Positions 1 to 8,937 of a DNA stretch of 64,000 nucleotides are shown piece after piece (the first letter of the stretch is position 1; the number at the start of each line of letters is the position of its first letter). This DNA is from Gemmata massiliana (GTDB lineage: Bacteria > Planctomycetota > Planctomycetia > Gemmatales > Gemmataceae): NCBI GenBank assembly GCA_000531095.1, contig HG799462.1:226733-290732 (forward strand). The letters are read 5' to 3'. The translations under genes were made by a program, and so were the position numbers. The notes beneath the pieces are model-generated. The model was not told the origin of the DNA, searched no databases, and worked only from the letters and a program-made list of their open reading frames with translations.

Positions 1-529
1 GGTCCGCTTCGGGCGACAGCGTCAGTCCCTCTTTTTGGAGGCGCGCTGCGACGAACGCATCAATGGGATTGCGGACGGTTACCTTCGCGTTTGTGATCTC
101 GGGTACGGGAGGACGCTTCGGCGGCACGAAACTCCAGTGGGCCGCATACGGCGAACCAGCGGCGATCCACGCCTTCAGCGTCTGCTTCTCCTTGGCGGTG
201 AGAGTAACCTTCGTCGACGGCGGGGGCATCACCTCGCCTTCGTCGGTCGTTTCGATGCGCCGGAGGAACTCGCTGTCGTTCGCTTTGCCGAGAGTGGCTT
301 CCGCCCCCTCGCGCGTATCGAGCCGGAGTTTGGCCTTACGGCTCTTGTCGTCCGGACCGTGGCACTTGAAGCACCGTGCCGCCAGAATCGGCCGCACGTC
401 GCGGTTGAAATCCGGCTGCGCGTTGGCGATTTCAGGAGCGGGTTTCGCGGGCGGATCGGCGAATGCCCCCGTCCCCGCGACTGCGCCGGCGAGCAAAACA
501 AATACGAACGCGGGCCAGAAGGCCTTCAT
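1..529 (-). CDS. PSD1 / planctomycete cytochrome c domain protein, 3' part outside window
   Basis: The visible N-terminal 176 residues begin with a signal peptide (hydrophobic stretch to about residue 24), then a planctomycete cytochrome C domain with the heme-binding motif CFKCH (residues 53-57, preceded by NRDVRPILAARC) and a downstream MPPP motif. The end of the visible part (NPIDAFVAARLQKEGL) is the start of a DUF1549 domain, so the full protein is probably a DUF1549/DUF1553 (PSD1) protein of roughly 700-1000 residues. The start ATG (527-529) follows a GAGGCG ribosome site. The family is abundant in Planctomycetota; its biochemical role is not established, although a periplasmic heme protein acting on polymers has been suggested. 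The gene runs off the left edge. Confidence 0.9.
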   Translation of the reverse strand, partial: MKAFWPAFVFVLLAGAVAGTGAFADPPAKPAPEIANAQPDFNRDVRPILAARCFKCHGPDDKSRKAKLRLDTREGAEATLGKANDSEFLRRIETTDEGEVMPPPSTKVTLTAKEKQTLKAWIAAGSPYAAHWSFVPPKRPPVPEITNAKVTVRNPIDAFVAARLQKEGLTLSPEAD

Positions 530-941
530 GGAATCGCCTCGTATCTCTGAGCTACTCCGCTGTAACCGTTCGTGCAGTTGTCTCTCAGTATCGTAGGTCG
601 CGAGCAACTGAGGGCTGTGACCGCGTATTAAGCATCTAGCGGTGTCGGTCGGCGGGGTGGGTGAAAACCGTTTGTAGTGGTAGGCGAAGATATTGTGCCA
701 CTAATCGTGCTCGAACGGAACCCGAAAGTGATTGTAGTTACGAAGTTGCTCGGTTCAGTGCTTTGGGAGTGAACACGAAAGAATCGCTCTGCGTTTGGGC
801 GAGTTCGTTCGCGCCGGGTCAAAATGAGTGTTCGGGTCGCGCCGGACACTCCGTTTGCGCCCACCTTGCTGCTTGCTTCTGCCCGGTCGTACAATGCCCG
901 GTATCATTTGCGGGTCTGACCCACGGTTCACGGTGCGCGCG
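530..941. other. Intergenic region between divergent PSD1 gene and dxr
   Basis: About 410 bases without a convincing gene. Short reading frames here lack ribosome sites and recognisable protein features. It should hold the divergent promoters for the PSD1 gene and for dxr; a candidate for dxr is listed separately. Confidence 0.6.
866..895 (+). promoter_or_regulatory. Candidate sigma70-type promoter of dxr-rseP
   Basis: TTGCTG (866-871) and TACAAT (890-895) are separated by 18 bases and end 46 bases before the chosen dxr start. The -10 matches the consensus at five of six positions. TACAAT recurs upstream of several other genes in the window. The promoter is inferred from sequence only. Confidence 0.4.
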
Positions 942-2147
942 ATGCCGTCCCCCACATTTACCGCCCAACGCCCGCGGCGGGTCGCGCTACTCGGGTCCAC
1001 CGGATCCATCGGTACCAGTACGCTCGACGTGGTGAGACACCTCCCCGACCGACTCGAAGTTGCGGGACTCGCGGCTCATTCCAAGTGGGAACAACTCGCC
1101 GGCCAGTGCCGGGAGTTCAAACCGCGGGTCGCGGTGCTGTGTGACCGGGTCGCGTTCAAACAGGCCGACCGATCAGCGTTTCCAAAGGAAACCGAGCTAC
1201 TGTGCGGCGAGGATGCCGTCGCCCGACTCGTGACCGATGCGGAAACGGATGTCGTTGTCTCGGCAGTAGTTGGGGCCGCAGGACTTGCAGGAACGTGGGC
1301 CGCACTTGAAGCCGGGAAAACGGTCGCGCTCGCGAACAAAGAAACGCTCGTTGTGGCCGGGCCGCTCGTGACCGAACTTGCGGCCGAGCGCGGCGCCAAA
1401 CTGCTCCCGGTCGATAGCGAACACTCGGCGATCTTTCAGGCGCTTACTGGGCACACGCCGGGCGATGTGACCCGCGTTGTGCTGACCGCCAGCGGCGGAC
1501 CGTTTCGGGGCAAGCGCGCCGCGGATCTCGAAGCCGTCACCCCGGCCCAGGCGCTCAAGCACCCCACCTGGCAGATGGGGCCGAAGATCACGATCGACTC
1601 CGCGACGCTGATGAACAAGGCGCTCGAGGTCATCGAGGCGCGCTGGCTGTTCGGGCTGGCCGCGGAACAGATCGACGTGATCGTTCACCCGGAATCGATC
1701 GTCCACTCGTTCGTCGAGTTCGCCGACGGCTCGGTTCTCGCGCAACTCTCTCCGCCCGATATGCGGCTGCCGATCCAGCTCGCGCTCCTGTACCCCGAGC
1801 GTCTCGGAGGCCCGGCCAAACGCCTCGACTGGCAAAAATTCTCCGCGCTGAACTTCGAGCAGCCCGACCGGGAGACGTTCGCCGCGCTGGAGTTAGGGTT
1901 TGAAGTGGCCCGGAGCGGCGGAACCTGTGGGGCCGTGCTCAACGCCGCGAACGAGGCCGCGGTCGGTCGGTTCCTGAACGGTGAGTTCGCTTTTCTCGAC
2001 ATCGCCCGGTGCTGCCGGGCGGTGCTCTCTTCGCACGACTATGAAACCCGCCCCACGCTCGAACGGCTCAAGGCCCTCGATGCGTGGGCGCGGCAGGAGG
2101 TAGCCCGTTGGACCCGAACCCGAACGCCGGTAGCTCCGTCCCCGTGA
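942..2147 (+). CDS. dxr: 1-deoxy-D-xylulose 5-phosphate reductoisomerase
   Basis: This enzyme rearranges and reduces DXP to 2-C-methyl-D-erythritol 4-phosphate with NADPH, the committed step of the MEP isoprenoid pathway. The 401-residue product has the NADPH-binding motif GSTGSIG (residues 18-24), the substrate/metal region around [10 protein letters not shown], the [18 protein letters not shown] block and [13 protein letters not shown], all diagnostic of the family. Length matches the family (about 390-400). I chose ATG 942 because upstream in-frame starts (894, 828) would add residues that the family lacks. The stop lies 39 bases past the proposed TTG start of rseP, so the two genes are translationally coupled; dxr next to rseP is common in bacteria. 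Confidence 0.96.
   Translation: MPSPTFTAQRPRRVALLGSTGSIGTSTLDVVRHLPDRLEVAGLAAHSKWEQLAGQCREFKPRVAVLCDRVAFKQADRSAFPKETELLCGEDAVARLVTDAETDVVVSAVVGAAGLAGTWAALEAGKTVALANKETLVVAGPLVTELAAERGAKLLPVDSEHSAIFQALTGHTPGDVTRVVLTASGGPFRGKRAADLEAVTPAQALKHPTWQMGPKITIDSATLMNKALEVIEARWLFGLAAEQIDVIVHPESIVHSFVEFADGSVLAQLSPPDMRLPIQLALLYPERLGGPAKRLDWQKFSALNFEQPDRETFAALELGFEVARSGGTCGAVLNAANEAAVGRFLNGEFAFLDIARCCRAVLSSHDYETRPTLERLKALDAWARQEVARWTRTRTPVAPSP
2095..2100 (+). promoter_or_regulatory. Ribosome binding site deciding a TTG start for rseP
   Basis: AGGAGG lies inside the end of dxr, seven bases before TTG 2108. The in-frame GTG at 2084 has no such site. This favours initiation of rseP at the TTG. Confidence 0.7.
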
Positions 2148-4495
2148 ACCCGCCGGGGGCGCCCGCGCCCGGTGGCGAACCGGACCACAGCGGTGAGGTC
2201 TCCGCGGTCAAGTCGTGGGTGCGCGAGAACGCCTTCTCGCTGGTCACCACCGCCGTCGTGGTCGCGCTCGTGTGCGCGTACCTCGACCCGATCGACACCC
2301 TCAAAGTGGTGCTCGGGCTGGGATTCATCATCTTCATCCACGAACTCGGCCACTTCCTGGCGGCGAAGTGGTGCGACGTTCACGTCAACATGTTCAGCAT
2401 CGGGTTCGGCCCGGCGGTCCCGTTCTGCCAGTACAAGTGGGGCGAGACCACGTACAAGATCGGTATCATCCCGCTGGGCGGGTTCGTGCAGATGGTCGGC
2501 GAGGGCGACGGCGGTGACAACGAGGAAGCCGAGGACGACCCGCGGAGCTTCCGCAAGAAGAGCGTGGGCCAGCGGATGCTCATCATCTCCGCGGGCGTGG
2601 TGATGAACATCATCCTCGGGATGGCGTGCTTCGTCGCAGCGTACCTACACGGCGTTCAGGAGAAGCCGGGCACAATCAACACCGTCGAGAGCGGCGGGGC
2701 CGCGTGGCGCGCCGGGATGCGCACCGACGACCAAATCACCGAAATCGGCGGGCGCAAGAACCCGTTCTTCGACGACATCCGCCCGATCGTGATGAGCACC
2801 CAGAAGGACGAGCAGGTGCCCATCGAGTGGAAGCGGAACGGGGTCGCGTCGGGCGCCAAATCCGTTTCCCCGCTCCGCGAAGAGGGGCAGCGATTCCCGC
2901 AACTCGGGGTCTCGCCCCCGTACAACTTGGTCCTCATGACCGGGCCGAAGCGGTCGACGTTCACGCCGCTGACCGCCGGTTCTCCGGCCGCGGCTGCCGA
3001 CCCGAAATTCCTGCCCGGGGACCGCGTCGTTGCAATGAGCGACCCCGCGAACGCCGCGACTGTAACGCCCGTCGCGACCTACAGCGATTACCACCGTCGC
3101 ATGGTGCTGCTCGCGGGCAAGGACGTGACGTTCCACGTGGCCCGTGCCGGGGCCGGGAGCGAGACGCAACCGACCACAATTACCGTCAAGCCTTCGTACC
3201 GGTACGACCTCGGGATGCGGATGCAAATGGGCGAAATCAGCGCCCTTCGCGCGGGCGGTAGCGCCGAGAAGGTGGGCGTCGTCGCCCACACCGAAGGCGC
3301 CCAACCGAAGCGCGGCGACCGGATCAAAGCGGTCATGCTGCCGCCGGACGAGAAGGGCAAGCGCGTCTGGTACGTCAACGGTGTGGACTGGAAGAAAAAA
3401 GAGTTCGAGACGCCCGATCAGAAAGCTGTGGACGTGCGACCGCTCGACCCGCTGTTGCTGCCACACCAGTTGAACCAGTGGGCGACGGGCAAGACCGGCC
3501 CGCTGTCGGTGGAACTGGTTCTGTCGCGTGAGGCGCACCCGACCGACGAACAAGTCCGACTGAAATTTGACTTCGACCCGTCGTTCCAGTTCGATCGCGA
3601 GACGCAGGTGCTCCCGAACAGTCCGTTGCCGATCAGCGGGCTAGGATTGGCTTACTGGATCGAACCGAAGGTGGACTACGTCGCGCCGGACGGTCCCGCG
3701 GCAAAGGCCAAAACGATGCCCGGCGAGCTTCCGGACGGGTGGTATTATCGCATCCGGCGCGCCCTGGGAGTGGACCCCCGAAACGTGGAACCGGGTGGCG
3801 AAGAAAAAGCGCTTCAGCCGGACGACCGCATTATCGCCGTGCGATTTAAGGGCCAGGGGGCTGATGGCAAGCCGTTACCCGGCGAGTGGAAGGACGAACT
3901 CCAGGCGCACCCGTGGGCGGCAGTCGATTTCACCTATCAGAGCCTTCCGCCGTTCGAGATCGATCTGAAAGTGAGGCGCGGTGATACCGAGACGTTCACG
4001 GTGACGCTTCAGGGGCGGCCGAACACGGAGTTCCCGACCAGTGAGCGCGGGCTGGTGTTCCAGTCCGAGAACCAGATCCAAAAAGCGGCCGATGTGGGCG
4101 ATGCGATCGAACTGGGCGCCCGGCGCACCGGGCGGTTCATCAAGGTCGTGTACATGAACCTGTACGCGATGGCGTTCGGGCGCGTGAGCGTGAAGACGAT
4201 GAGCGGGCCGCTGACGATCGCGACCGTGTCCTACCGGTTCGCGGGCGAGGACTTCTGGCAGTTCCTGTTGTTCCTCGGCATGATCTCGGTGAACCTCGCG
4301 GTGGTGAACTTCCTGCCGATCCCAGTGCTGGACGGCGGGCACATGGTGTTCCTGATACTCGAAAAGATCCTCGGGCGGCCCGTGCCGGAGCGCATGTTCG
4401 CGATCGCGATGTACACCGGTCTGTTCCTGATCCTGTCGCTGATGGTGTTCGTGATCTTCCTCGACGTGGGGCGACTGTTCTTCGGCAAGTTCTGA
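2108..4495 (+). CDS. rseP: RseP-type site-2 zinc metalloprotease, greatly enlarged
   Basis: Inner-membrane site-2 protease (M50 family) that cleaves transmembrane substrates such as anti-sigma factors and signal-peptide remnants. The zinc motif HELGH sits at residues 78-82 within an N-terminal membrane helix ([15 protein letters not shown]), and the second site [11 protein letters not shown] begins near residue 734, followed by C-terminal membrane helices. At 795 residues it is far longer than the usual 420-450; the extra sequence is the extracytoplasmic region between the two catalytic helices (about residues 190-670), where PDZ-like segments can be seen ([17 protein letters not shown] and others). 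Start TTG 2108 is chosen from its strong ribosome site. Overlaps dxr and is followed by a terminator. Confidence 0.93.
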   Translation: MDPNPNAGSSVPVNPPGAPAPGGEPDHSGEVSAVKSWVRENAFSLVTTAVVVALVCAYLDPIDTLKVVLGLGFIIFIHELGHFLAAKWCDVHVNMFSIGFGPAVPFCQYKWGETTYKIGIIPLGGFVQMVGEGDGGDNEEAEDDPRSFRKKSVGQRMLIISAGVVMNIILGMACFVAAYLHGVQEKPGTINTVESGGAAWRAGMRTDDQITEIGGRKNPFFDDIRPIVMSTQKDEQVPIEWKRNGVASGAKSVSPLREEGQRFPQLGVSPPYNLVLMTGPKRSTFTPLTAGSPAAAADPKFLPGDRVVAMSDPANAATVTPVATYSDYHRRMVLLAGKDVTFHVARAGAGSETQPTTITVKPSYRYDLGMRMQMGEISALRAGGSAEKVGVVAHTEGAQPKRGDRIKAVMLPPDEKGKRVWYVNGVDWKKKEFETPDQKAVDVRPLDPLLLPHQLNQWATGKTGPLSVELVLSREAHPTDEQVRLKFDFDPSFQFDRETQVLPNSPLPISGLGLAYWIEPKVDYVAPDGPAAKAKTMPGELPDGWYYRIRRALGVDPRNVEPGGEEKALQPDDRIIAVRFKGQGADGKPLPGEWKDELQAHPWAAVDFTYQSLPPFEIDLKVRRGDTETFTVTLQGRPNTEFPTSERGLVFQSENQIQKAADVGDAIELGARRTGRFIKVVYMNLYAMAFGRVSVKTMSGPLTIATVSYRFAGEDFWQFLLFLGMISVNLAVVNFLPIPVLDGGHMVFLILEKILGRPVPERMFAIAMYTGLFLILSLMVFVIFLDVGRLFFGKF

Positions 4496-4507
4496 CAGTG
4501 AGTTTCC

Positions 4508-4545
4508 AAGGCCGCGGGCAGAACGCTCGCGGCCTTCTTCTTTCT
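4508..4545 (+). terminator. Rho-independent terminator after rseP
   Basis: A perfect 9-bp stem (AAGGCCGCG, 4508-4516, with CGCGGCCTT, 4528-4536) and an 11-base loop are followed by CTTCTTTCT. It sits between convergent rseP and the enoyl-CoA hydratase gene. Confidence 0.7.
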
Positions 4546-4552
4546 CGCGCCT

Positions 4553-5401
4553 TTACTTCTTGCGGCTCGCAAAGAACTCAGCAATCAGTCGCTTCGACTC
4601 GTCCGACCCAGCCAGGCGCATGAACGCTTCGGTTTCGAGCTTGATCGCGTCGTAAAGCGGTAGTGTGGCCCCTTCGCTCGTCACGCGAATTGCTGCCTGG
4701 GCTGCGATCGTGTCGGCGGGTACTGTACTGGAAGTGCCCCCGGGTAGCGGGGCTTGCTTCTTCACGCGAACCGCGCGGGCGTCGGCTTGTCGATTTGCCG
4801 TCGCCGCGGCTTCTTCGATCAACAGGCCCGAATCCACCGTTTTGTCAACAAGCCCCGTCGTAGCCACGTTGTGACCCGAATCACTTCGCCCCGAGGTCAC
4901 CATCTCGATTGCTTCTTTGGCGCCCACAATTCGCGGTAATCGCTGTGTCCCTCCCCAACCGGGAATCAGCCCGAGTTTGACCTCTGGTAGTCCGAGTTGC
5001 GCCTTCGGGTTCGTGCCGCAGACGCGGTAATCGCATGCCAGCGCGACTTCCAGTCCGCCGCCCAGCGCCGCGCCGTCGATTGCCGCACACGTCGGGAACG
5101 GGAGCGCCTCCAGTTGTTCGAGGACGCGCAAGCCCAATTCGATGAACGCCCGCACTTCGGGATCGTTCGGGCCAGGGGCGTTCGCGAGGAGCTTCAAATC
5201 GGCACCGGCGATGAAGATACCCGGTTTCGCGCTCGCGAGCACCAGCCCCTTCACGTCTGCGCGGCGGTCGAGGGCGGCGAGGGCGTTACCAAATTCGGCC
5301 CACAGCTCGCGCGTGAGCACGTTCGCCTTGCTGCCCGGTTGATCGAACGTGAGCACCGCGACGGAATCGGGGCGCACGGACACTGTGATCGCTTGTGACA
5401 T
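4553..5401 (-). CDS. Enoyl-CoA hydratase/isomerase family protein
   Basis: Crotonase-fold protein of 282 residues, expected to hydrate trans-2-enoyl-CoA in fatty-acid beta-oxidation. The oxyanion-hole regions ([12 protein letters not shown] and [19 protein letters not shown]) and [19 protein letters not shown] are clear, and both glutamates expected of a hydratase (in GGGLEVA and LPEVKLG) are present. It most resembles the N-terminal half of FadJ/FadB multifunctional proteins, but no 3-hydroxyacyl-CoA dehydrogenase half follows. Start ATG at 5399-5401 (MSQAITV) is preferred over an upstream extension that has no family match. TACAAT lies 31 bases upstream on the same strand. The exact substrate is unknown. 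Confidence 0.9.
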   Translation of the reverse strand: MSQAITVSVRPDSVAVLTFDQPGSKANVLTRELWAEFGNALAALDRRADVKGLVLASAKPGIFIAGADLKLLANAPGPNDPEVRAFIELGLRVLEQLEALPFPTCAAIDGAALGGGLEVALACDYRVCGTNPKAQLGLPEVKLGLIPGWGGTQRLPRIVGAKEAIEMVTSGRSDSGHNVATTGLVDKTVDSGLLIEEAAATANRQADARAVRVKKQAPLPGGTSSTVPADTIAAQAAIRVTSEGATLPLYDAIKLETEAFMRLAGSDESKRLIAEFFASRKK

Positions 5402-5431
5402 GGCGGCACCGGAGCGGCGGGCGACGCGGGC

Positions 5432-5437
5432 ATTGTA
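5432..5437 (-). promoter_or_regulatory. Candidate -10 element (TACAAT) upstream of enoyl-CoA hydratase
   Basis: Minus-strand TACAAT about 31 bases before the ATG, between this gene and the upstream same-strand gene. No clear -35 is seen. It would allow the hydratase to be transcribed on its own. Confidence 0.3.
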
Positions 5438-5441
5438 CCGC

Positions 5442-6110
5442 TCAGCGCCATCGGCGCGGAATACGTTCGCCCGGTTCACGGCGCACCACGGGGTGCCGGT
5501 CCAACCCCAGAGCGGGCAGGAGCCAGTCGTGCGTCTGGGTGCCGACGAACGCGCCGCTCTTCACGTACTTGGCCGCCAGCTTGCTCGTGTCGGGTTCACC
5601 CACGCGGAGCACCGGTTGGATCAGTTGCTGCAAGTTCGGATCGGCGTAAGTCACCGCGTGAACGCAGTGCTGCACCTTCCGGTTGCCACAAAACGAATCG
5701 ATGCTCCGGAACCGCACCGCGCCGCTATCGAGCGTGCGGACCTGCTCGACCGCGAGTTCGTACCGGCGCGCGTCCGTCTCGAACGGCCCCCACATCGACA
5801 CGCGCGAACCGGTGTTCTCAGCTTTTGCGAACGTCTCTTCCAGGGTGTAGTTCTTCCCAGCCACGGGCCGCACCCGCAACGGCTGCACCGGCCCTTCCGC
5901 CGGGAGCCAACTGATGGTGACGTGCTCGATGGCGAGTTTCCCGTCCGCACCCGGTGTCGTCTTCACGAATGTCGCCCAGGTGTGCGCGGTGCGCGGGTGG
6001 AACGGCACCGACTGCCCGGCGAACAGAATGAAGTAATACCGCGGCGCGGGTGCCTCCAATGCGGGTGGGGGCGCAGCAGGCGCGAGTAGCGCGGCGAGCC
6101 AAACAGACAT
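5442..6110 (-). CDS. Secreted protein of unknown function
   Basis: A 222-residue product whose first 20 residues (MSVWLAALLAPAAPPP) form a signal peptide. The start ATG at 6108-6110 is preceded by GGGAG at good spacing, so longer in-frame versions are unlikely. The mature part is mixed alpha/beta in character with two cysteines near FCGNRKVQHC that could pair. No family is recognised. It lies 40 bases upstream of the hydratase gene on the same strand and 166 bases downstream of the serpin, so co-transcription is possible. Confidence 0.75.
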   Translation of the reverse strand: MSVWLAALLAPAAPPPALEAPAPRYYFILFAGQSVPFHPRTAHTWATFVKTTPGADGKLAIEHVTISWLPAEGPVQPLRVRPVAGKNYTLEETFAKAENTGSRVSMWGPFETDARRYELAVEQVRTLDSGAVRFRSIDSFCGNRKVQHCVHAVTYADPNLQQLIQPVLRVGEPDTSKLAAKYVKSGAFVGTQTHDWLLPALGLDRHPVVRREPGERIPRRWR

Positions 6111-6276
6111 GAGTAACTCCCAGATGACTCTACTCAACATCATCGGGGAGTTTTGCGGAACTTGTGCCGGAGTTGACGATATGTGGGCGGACGGACCAAC
6201 GAGTGCGCCGCGCATTCGGCACGCATGTCATTGTCCGCACAGGACGCTGGTTTGCTCCCGTGCGAACGGGCCGTCA

Positions 6277-7581
6277 TCACTTCGTGGGACCGCAATACCG
6301 CCCCAGGAACAGCGTCGCGTTGGTCGCGTTGTCGCGGATCGCGAACACGAACGGCCGGTCGGCCCGGAACTCCTTCGGCTGCGGGTTGGCGCTCACGATC
6401 TCCCGCCCGATGACCACGGCGGTCGCAGCGGCAGCCTCGGTCCCTTCTTCGTCCACGTCCACGAACGCCTTGTGCAGGACGTGCGTGATGAACAGGTGCT
6501 CGTCGCTGGTGTGCATCCCGGTGAAATCGGCGTTCCGGAACGCGGCTTTCATGCCGAGGTCAATCAGGGCCGCGTTGAGCGAGTACGACGTTTCGATTTT
6601 GAACCGCGGGAGGAACACGTTCACCGTTTGCGATTTCATCGCGACGTTCGTTACCGTCTTACTCGTAAGCATCGTAACGATGTGATCGACCGTGGTAGCT
6701 CCCTTCGGCAAAAACACGAGCATCGAGAGCTCGTTGTTGGTGTACGGCAGATCCAGCACCTGCACCGGGTTTGAAGCGCGCGTGAGCCCGAGGTCGAACT
6801 CGCCGTACTCGAACCGGCCCGTTTGAGCCATCAGCGGAACGTCGACCTTCGTGCCGTCCCCGCGGGTGAACGGCGCGTCCTTCGTGTTCTCCTTCGCGAA
6901 CCGGTGCAGCCAGGCGCTTTTGAAGTAGATGGCATTCGTCAGCACCATTCGCGTGAGCGGCGAGAGCACGCCGTCCGGGATCAAGTTTTTGATCTTCTTC
7001 TGTGTTTCCTTCTCGACCCACGAATTGATCCGCTGGCGGGACTCGTTCGGTTTGCGGAAGTCGGTTTCGACCACACCCGACCCGTAGTGCTTGCGCGTAA
7101 GGTCCATGAACTCCTTGCGCCACGGGAAATCCTTCATCGCCCAGATTGCGTTCGCGACGTTCAGTTCGTAACCGCGTTTGGTGAATGGACCGGAGGGTTG
7201 TTCCGCACGGCTCGGGAGCGGGCGCGTCGGGCGATTCAGATGGGCGATCATCGCGCCGAACGCCGAGTGCGGGTCTGTTGGTAAATGCAGCGTTTTCTGC
7301 ATCTCTTCGAGCGTCTTGCCCTTCGCGCCGGCGCTGGTCATACCGAGAGCGGCTTCGATACTGAACGGCGAGAAGAACGTACTGCTGTCGCCCTTCGCGA
7401 GTCGGCGGTGCAGTTCGTGGCCGAATGCGTTGATCCCCGTGGCGAGTTCCTTCGCTCCGCGCAGAGCATCTTCACCGTCGAGGTTGGGACAGGCGCGGAG
7501 CCGCGAACCAAAGAGACCGCCCGCGGTGAGGGCGCTGGCGGCGGTCAGGAAACGGCGACGGGTGATGTGAGACGGGTGCAT
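6277..7581 (-). CDS. Serpin family protease inhibitor with Tat-like signal
   Basis: Serpins trap serine or cysteine proteases by cleavage of an exposed reactive-centre loop. This 434-residue protein has a complete serpin fold pattern, including VLTNAIYFKSAW, and ends with RPFVFAIRDNATNATLFLGRY. The loop hinge begins at about residue 378 (EEGTEAAAATAVV); the run of small residues is the feature expected of an inhibitory serpin. The N-terminus (ITRRRFLTAAS) looks like a twin-arginine signal, so it is probably exported folded. The target protease cannot be told from the loop. Serpins are patchy in bacteria, so acquisition by transfer is possible. No strong ribosome site is visible. Confidence 0.93.
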   Translation of the reverse strand: MHPSHITRRRFLTAASALTAGGLFGSRLRACPNLDGEDALRGAKELATGINAFGHELHRRLAKGDSSTFFSPFSIEAALGMTSAGAKGKTLEEMQKTLHLPTDPHSAFGAMIAHLNRPTRPLPSRAEQPSGPFTKRGYELNVANAIWAMKDFPWRKEFMDLTRKHYGSGVVETDFRKPNESRQRINSWVEKETQKKIKNLIPDGVLSPLTRMVLTNAIYFKSAWLHRFAKENTKDAPFTRGDGTKVDVPLMAQTGRFEYGEFDLGLTRASNPVQVLDLPYTNNELSMLVFLPKGATTVDHIVTMLTSKTVTNVAMKSQTVNVFLPRFKIETSYSLNAALIDLGMKAAFRNADFTGMHTSDEHLFITHVLHKAFVDVDEEGTEAAAATAVVIGREIVSANPQPKEFRADRPFVFAIRDNATNATLFLGRYCGPTK

Positions 7582-7699
7582 CGGATTGGTTCCTGGCGTT
7601 GCCCGGCGGCCCGTATGACCGCCGGTGCTGACACCAGTTCGACGCGACCGTGCGCCCCTCGGATTTTTTGGTTACAGAGGCGTTACTGGGCCAAAGCGC

Positions 7700-8692
7700 T
7701 CACTTCCGCCGCTTCTCGGCGACGTCAGGATTCACCCAGTTCGGGAGTGGCTCCCCGCGCACGCCCGCGAGCAGATTGTTCGCACACAAGCGCGCCATTG
7801 CGTTACGTGTCTCAATGGTCGCGCTGGCGATGTGTGGAACGATGGTGCAGTTCGGCAGCTTGTAGAGTTCGTGGGTCGTGGGCAGCGGTTCGGGATCGGT
7901 CACGTCCAACCCCGCGGAGAAGATCGTTCCGCTTCGGAGCGCTTCCGCGAGCGCGGACTGATCGACCAGCGGCCCGCGCGACGTATTCACGAACACCGCG
8001 GTGCGCTTCATCTTTTTGAACTGGGCCGCACCGAACAAACCTTTCGTCGAGGGATTCAGGTCCGCGTGAACGGAAACGAAATCGCTGCGTTCGAGCAGCT
8101 CGTCGAGTTCCACCCGCGTCGCACCGAGAGCTTGGTCGGCGTCCGCCTTCGGTCCGCGCGCGGTGTAGAGCACCTTCATGCCCCACCCACCGTGCAAGCG
8201 CTTCGCGGTCGCGAACCCGATGCGCCCCATGCCGACAATACCGAGTGTGCGCCCGGCGAGGTCCGAACCGAGCCACCCGAGCGGCTCCCAGGTGAGCCAG
8301 CGCCCCTCCTTCGCGTCGGCCGCACTTTCACCGATCCGGCGCGCAGCAGCCAGCAACAGCGTGACCGCGATGTCGGCGGTCGCGTCGGTGAGCGCCCCGG
8401 GCGTGTTCCCCACGCACACGCCGCGCGCGGTACACGCGGGCACGTCCACGTTGTTGAACCCCACGGCGAAGTTGCTCACGACCTTCAACCGCGGCGCGGC
8501 ATCGAGCAACCCCGCGTCCACGCGGTCGGTGAGGAGCGATACAAGGCCGTCGCAATCCTTGACGCGCCGGAGTAACTCGTCCGCTAAGGGCGGGAGCTGT
8601 TCGGGCCACACGTCCACATCACACACGGCGCGGATCGCGTTCAATCCCTCTTCGGGAATGCGACGGGCGACAAATACTTTAGGTTTGGTCAT
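7700..8692 (-). CDS. D-2-hydroxyacid dehydrogenase (glyoxylate/hydroxypyruvate reductase type)
   Basis: NAD(P)-dependent cytoplasmic dehydrogenase of 330 residues. The Rossmann motif is in LGIVGMGRIGFATAKRL, and the catalytic Arg (NTSRGPLVD), Glu (LDVTDPEPLP) and His (VPHIASAT) are all present. The overall pattern (NFAVGFNNVDVPACTARG, GNTPGALTDATAD) is closest to glycerate/glyoxylate reductases of the GyaR/GRHPR group, although the exact substrate is inferred. Starts at ATG 8690-8692, with only a weak ribosome site. It precedes the serpin gene on the same strand by 118 bases. Confidence 0.92.
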   Translation of the reverse strand: MTKPKVFVARRIPEEGLNAIRAVCDVDVWPEQLPPLADELLRRVKDCDGLVSLLTDRVDAGLLDAAPRLKVVSNFAVGFNNVDVPACTARGVCVGNTPGALTDATADIAVTLLLAAARRIGESAADAKEGRWLTWEPLGWLGSDLAGRTLGIVGMGRIGFATAKRLHGGWGMKVLYTARGPKADADQALGATRVELDELLERSDFVSVHADLNPSTKGLFGAAQFKKMKRTAVFVNTSRGPLVDQSALAEALRSGTIFSAGLDVTDPEPLPTTHELYKLPNCTIVPHIASATIETRNAMARLCANNLLAGVRGEPLPNWVNPDVAEKRRK

Positions 8693-8937
8693 GAAAATCG
8701 TGAGGTAAAGACGGGCCGGGCGACCGAGAGGAGGAGGTCAGGGTAGAGTGTATGTCCTGTGGTGAGACGGGGAAACGGCGCGACCGGCGGCACCGGTTTC
8801 GGGTCTGGGAAAGTGGCGCAGACACGGGAAGAACGGCCGGCTATTTCTTCCCCCGATTCGACCTGGCGCTCGGCGACCCCGTGGGCATGGAACCCGCGGT
8901 CCCCCTGGTGGCCGCGCCGCGCAGAGGAGCACTCACC

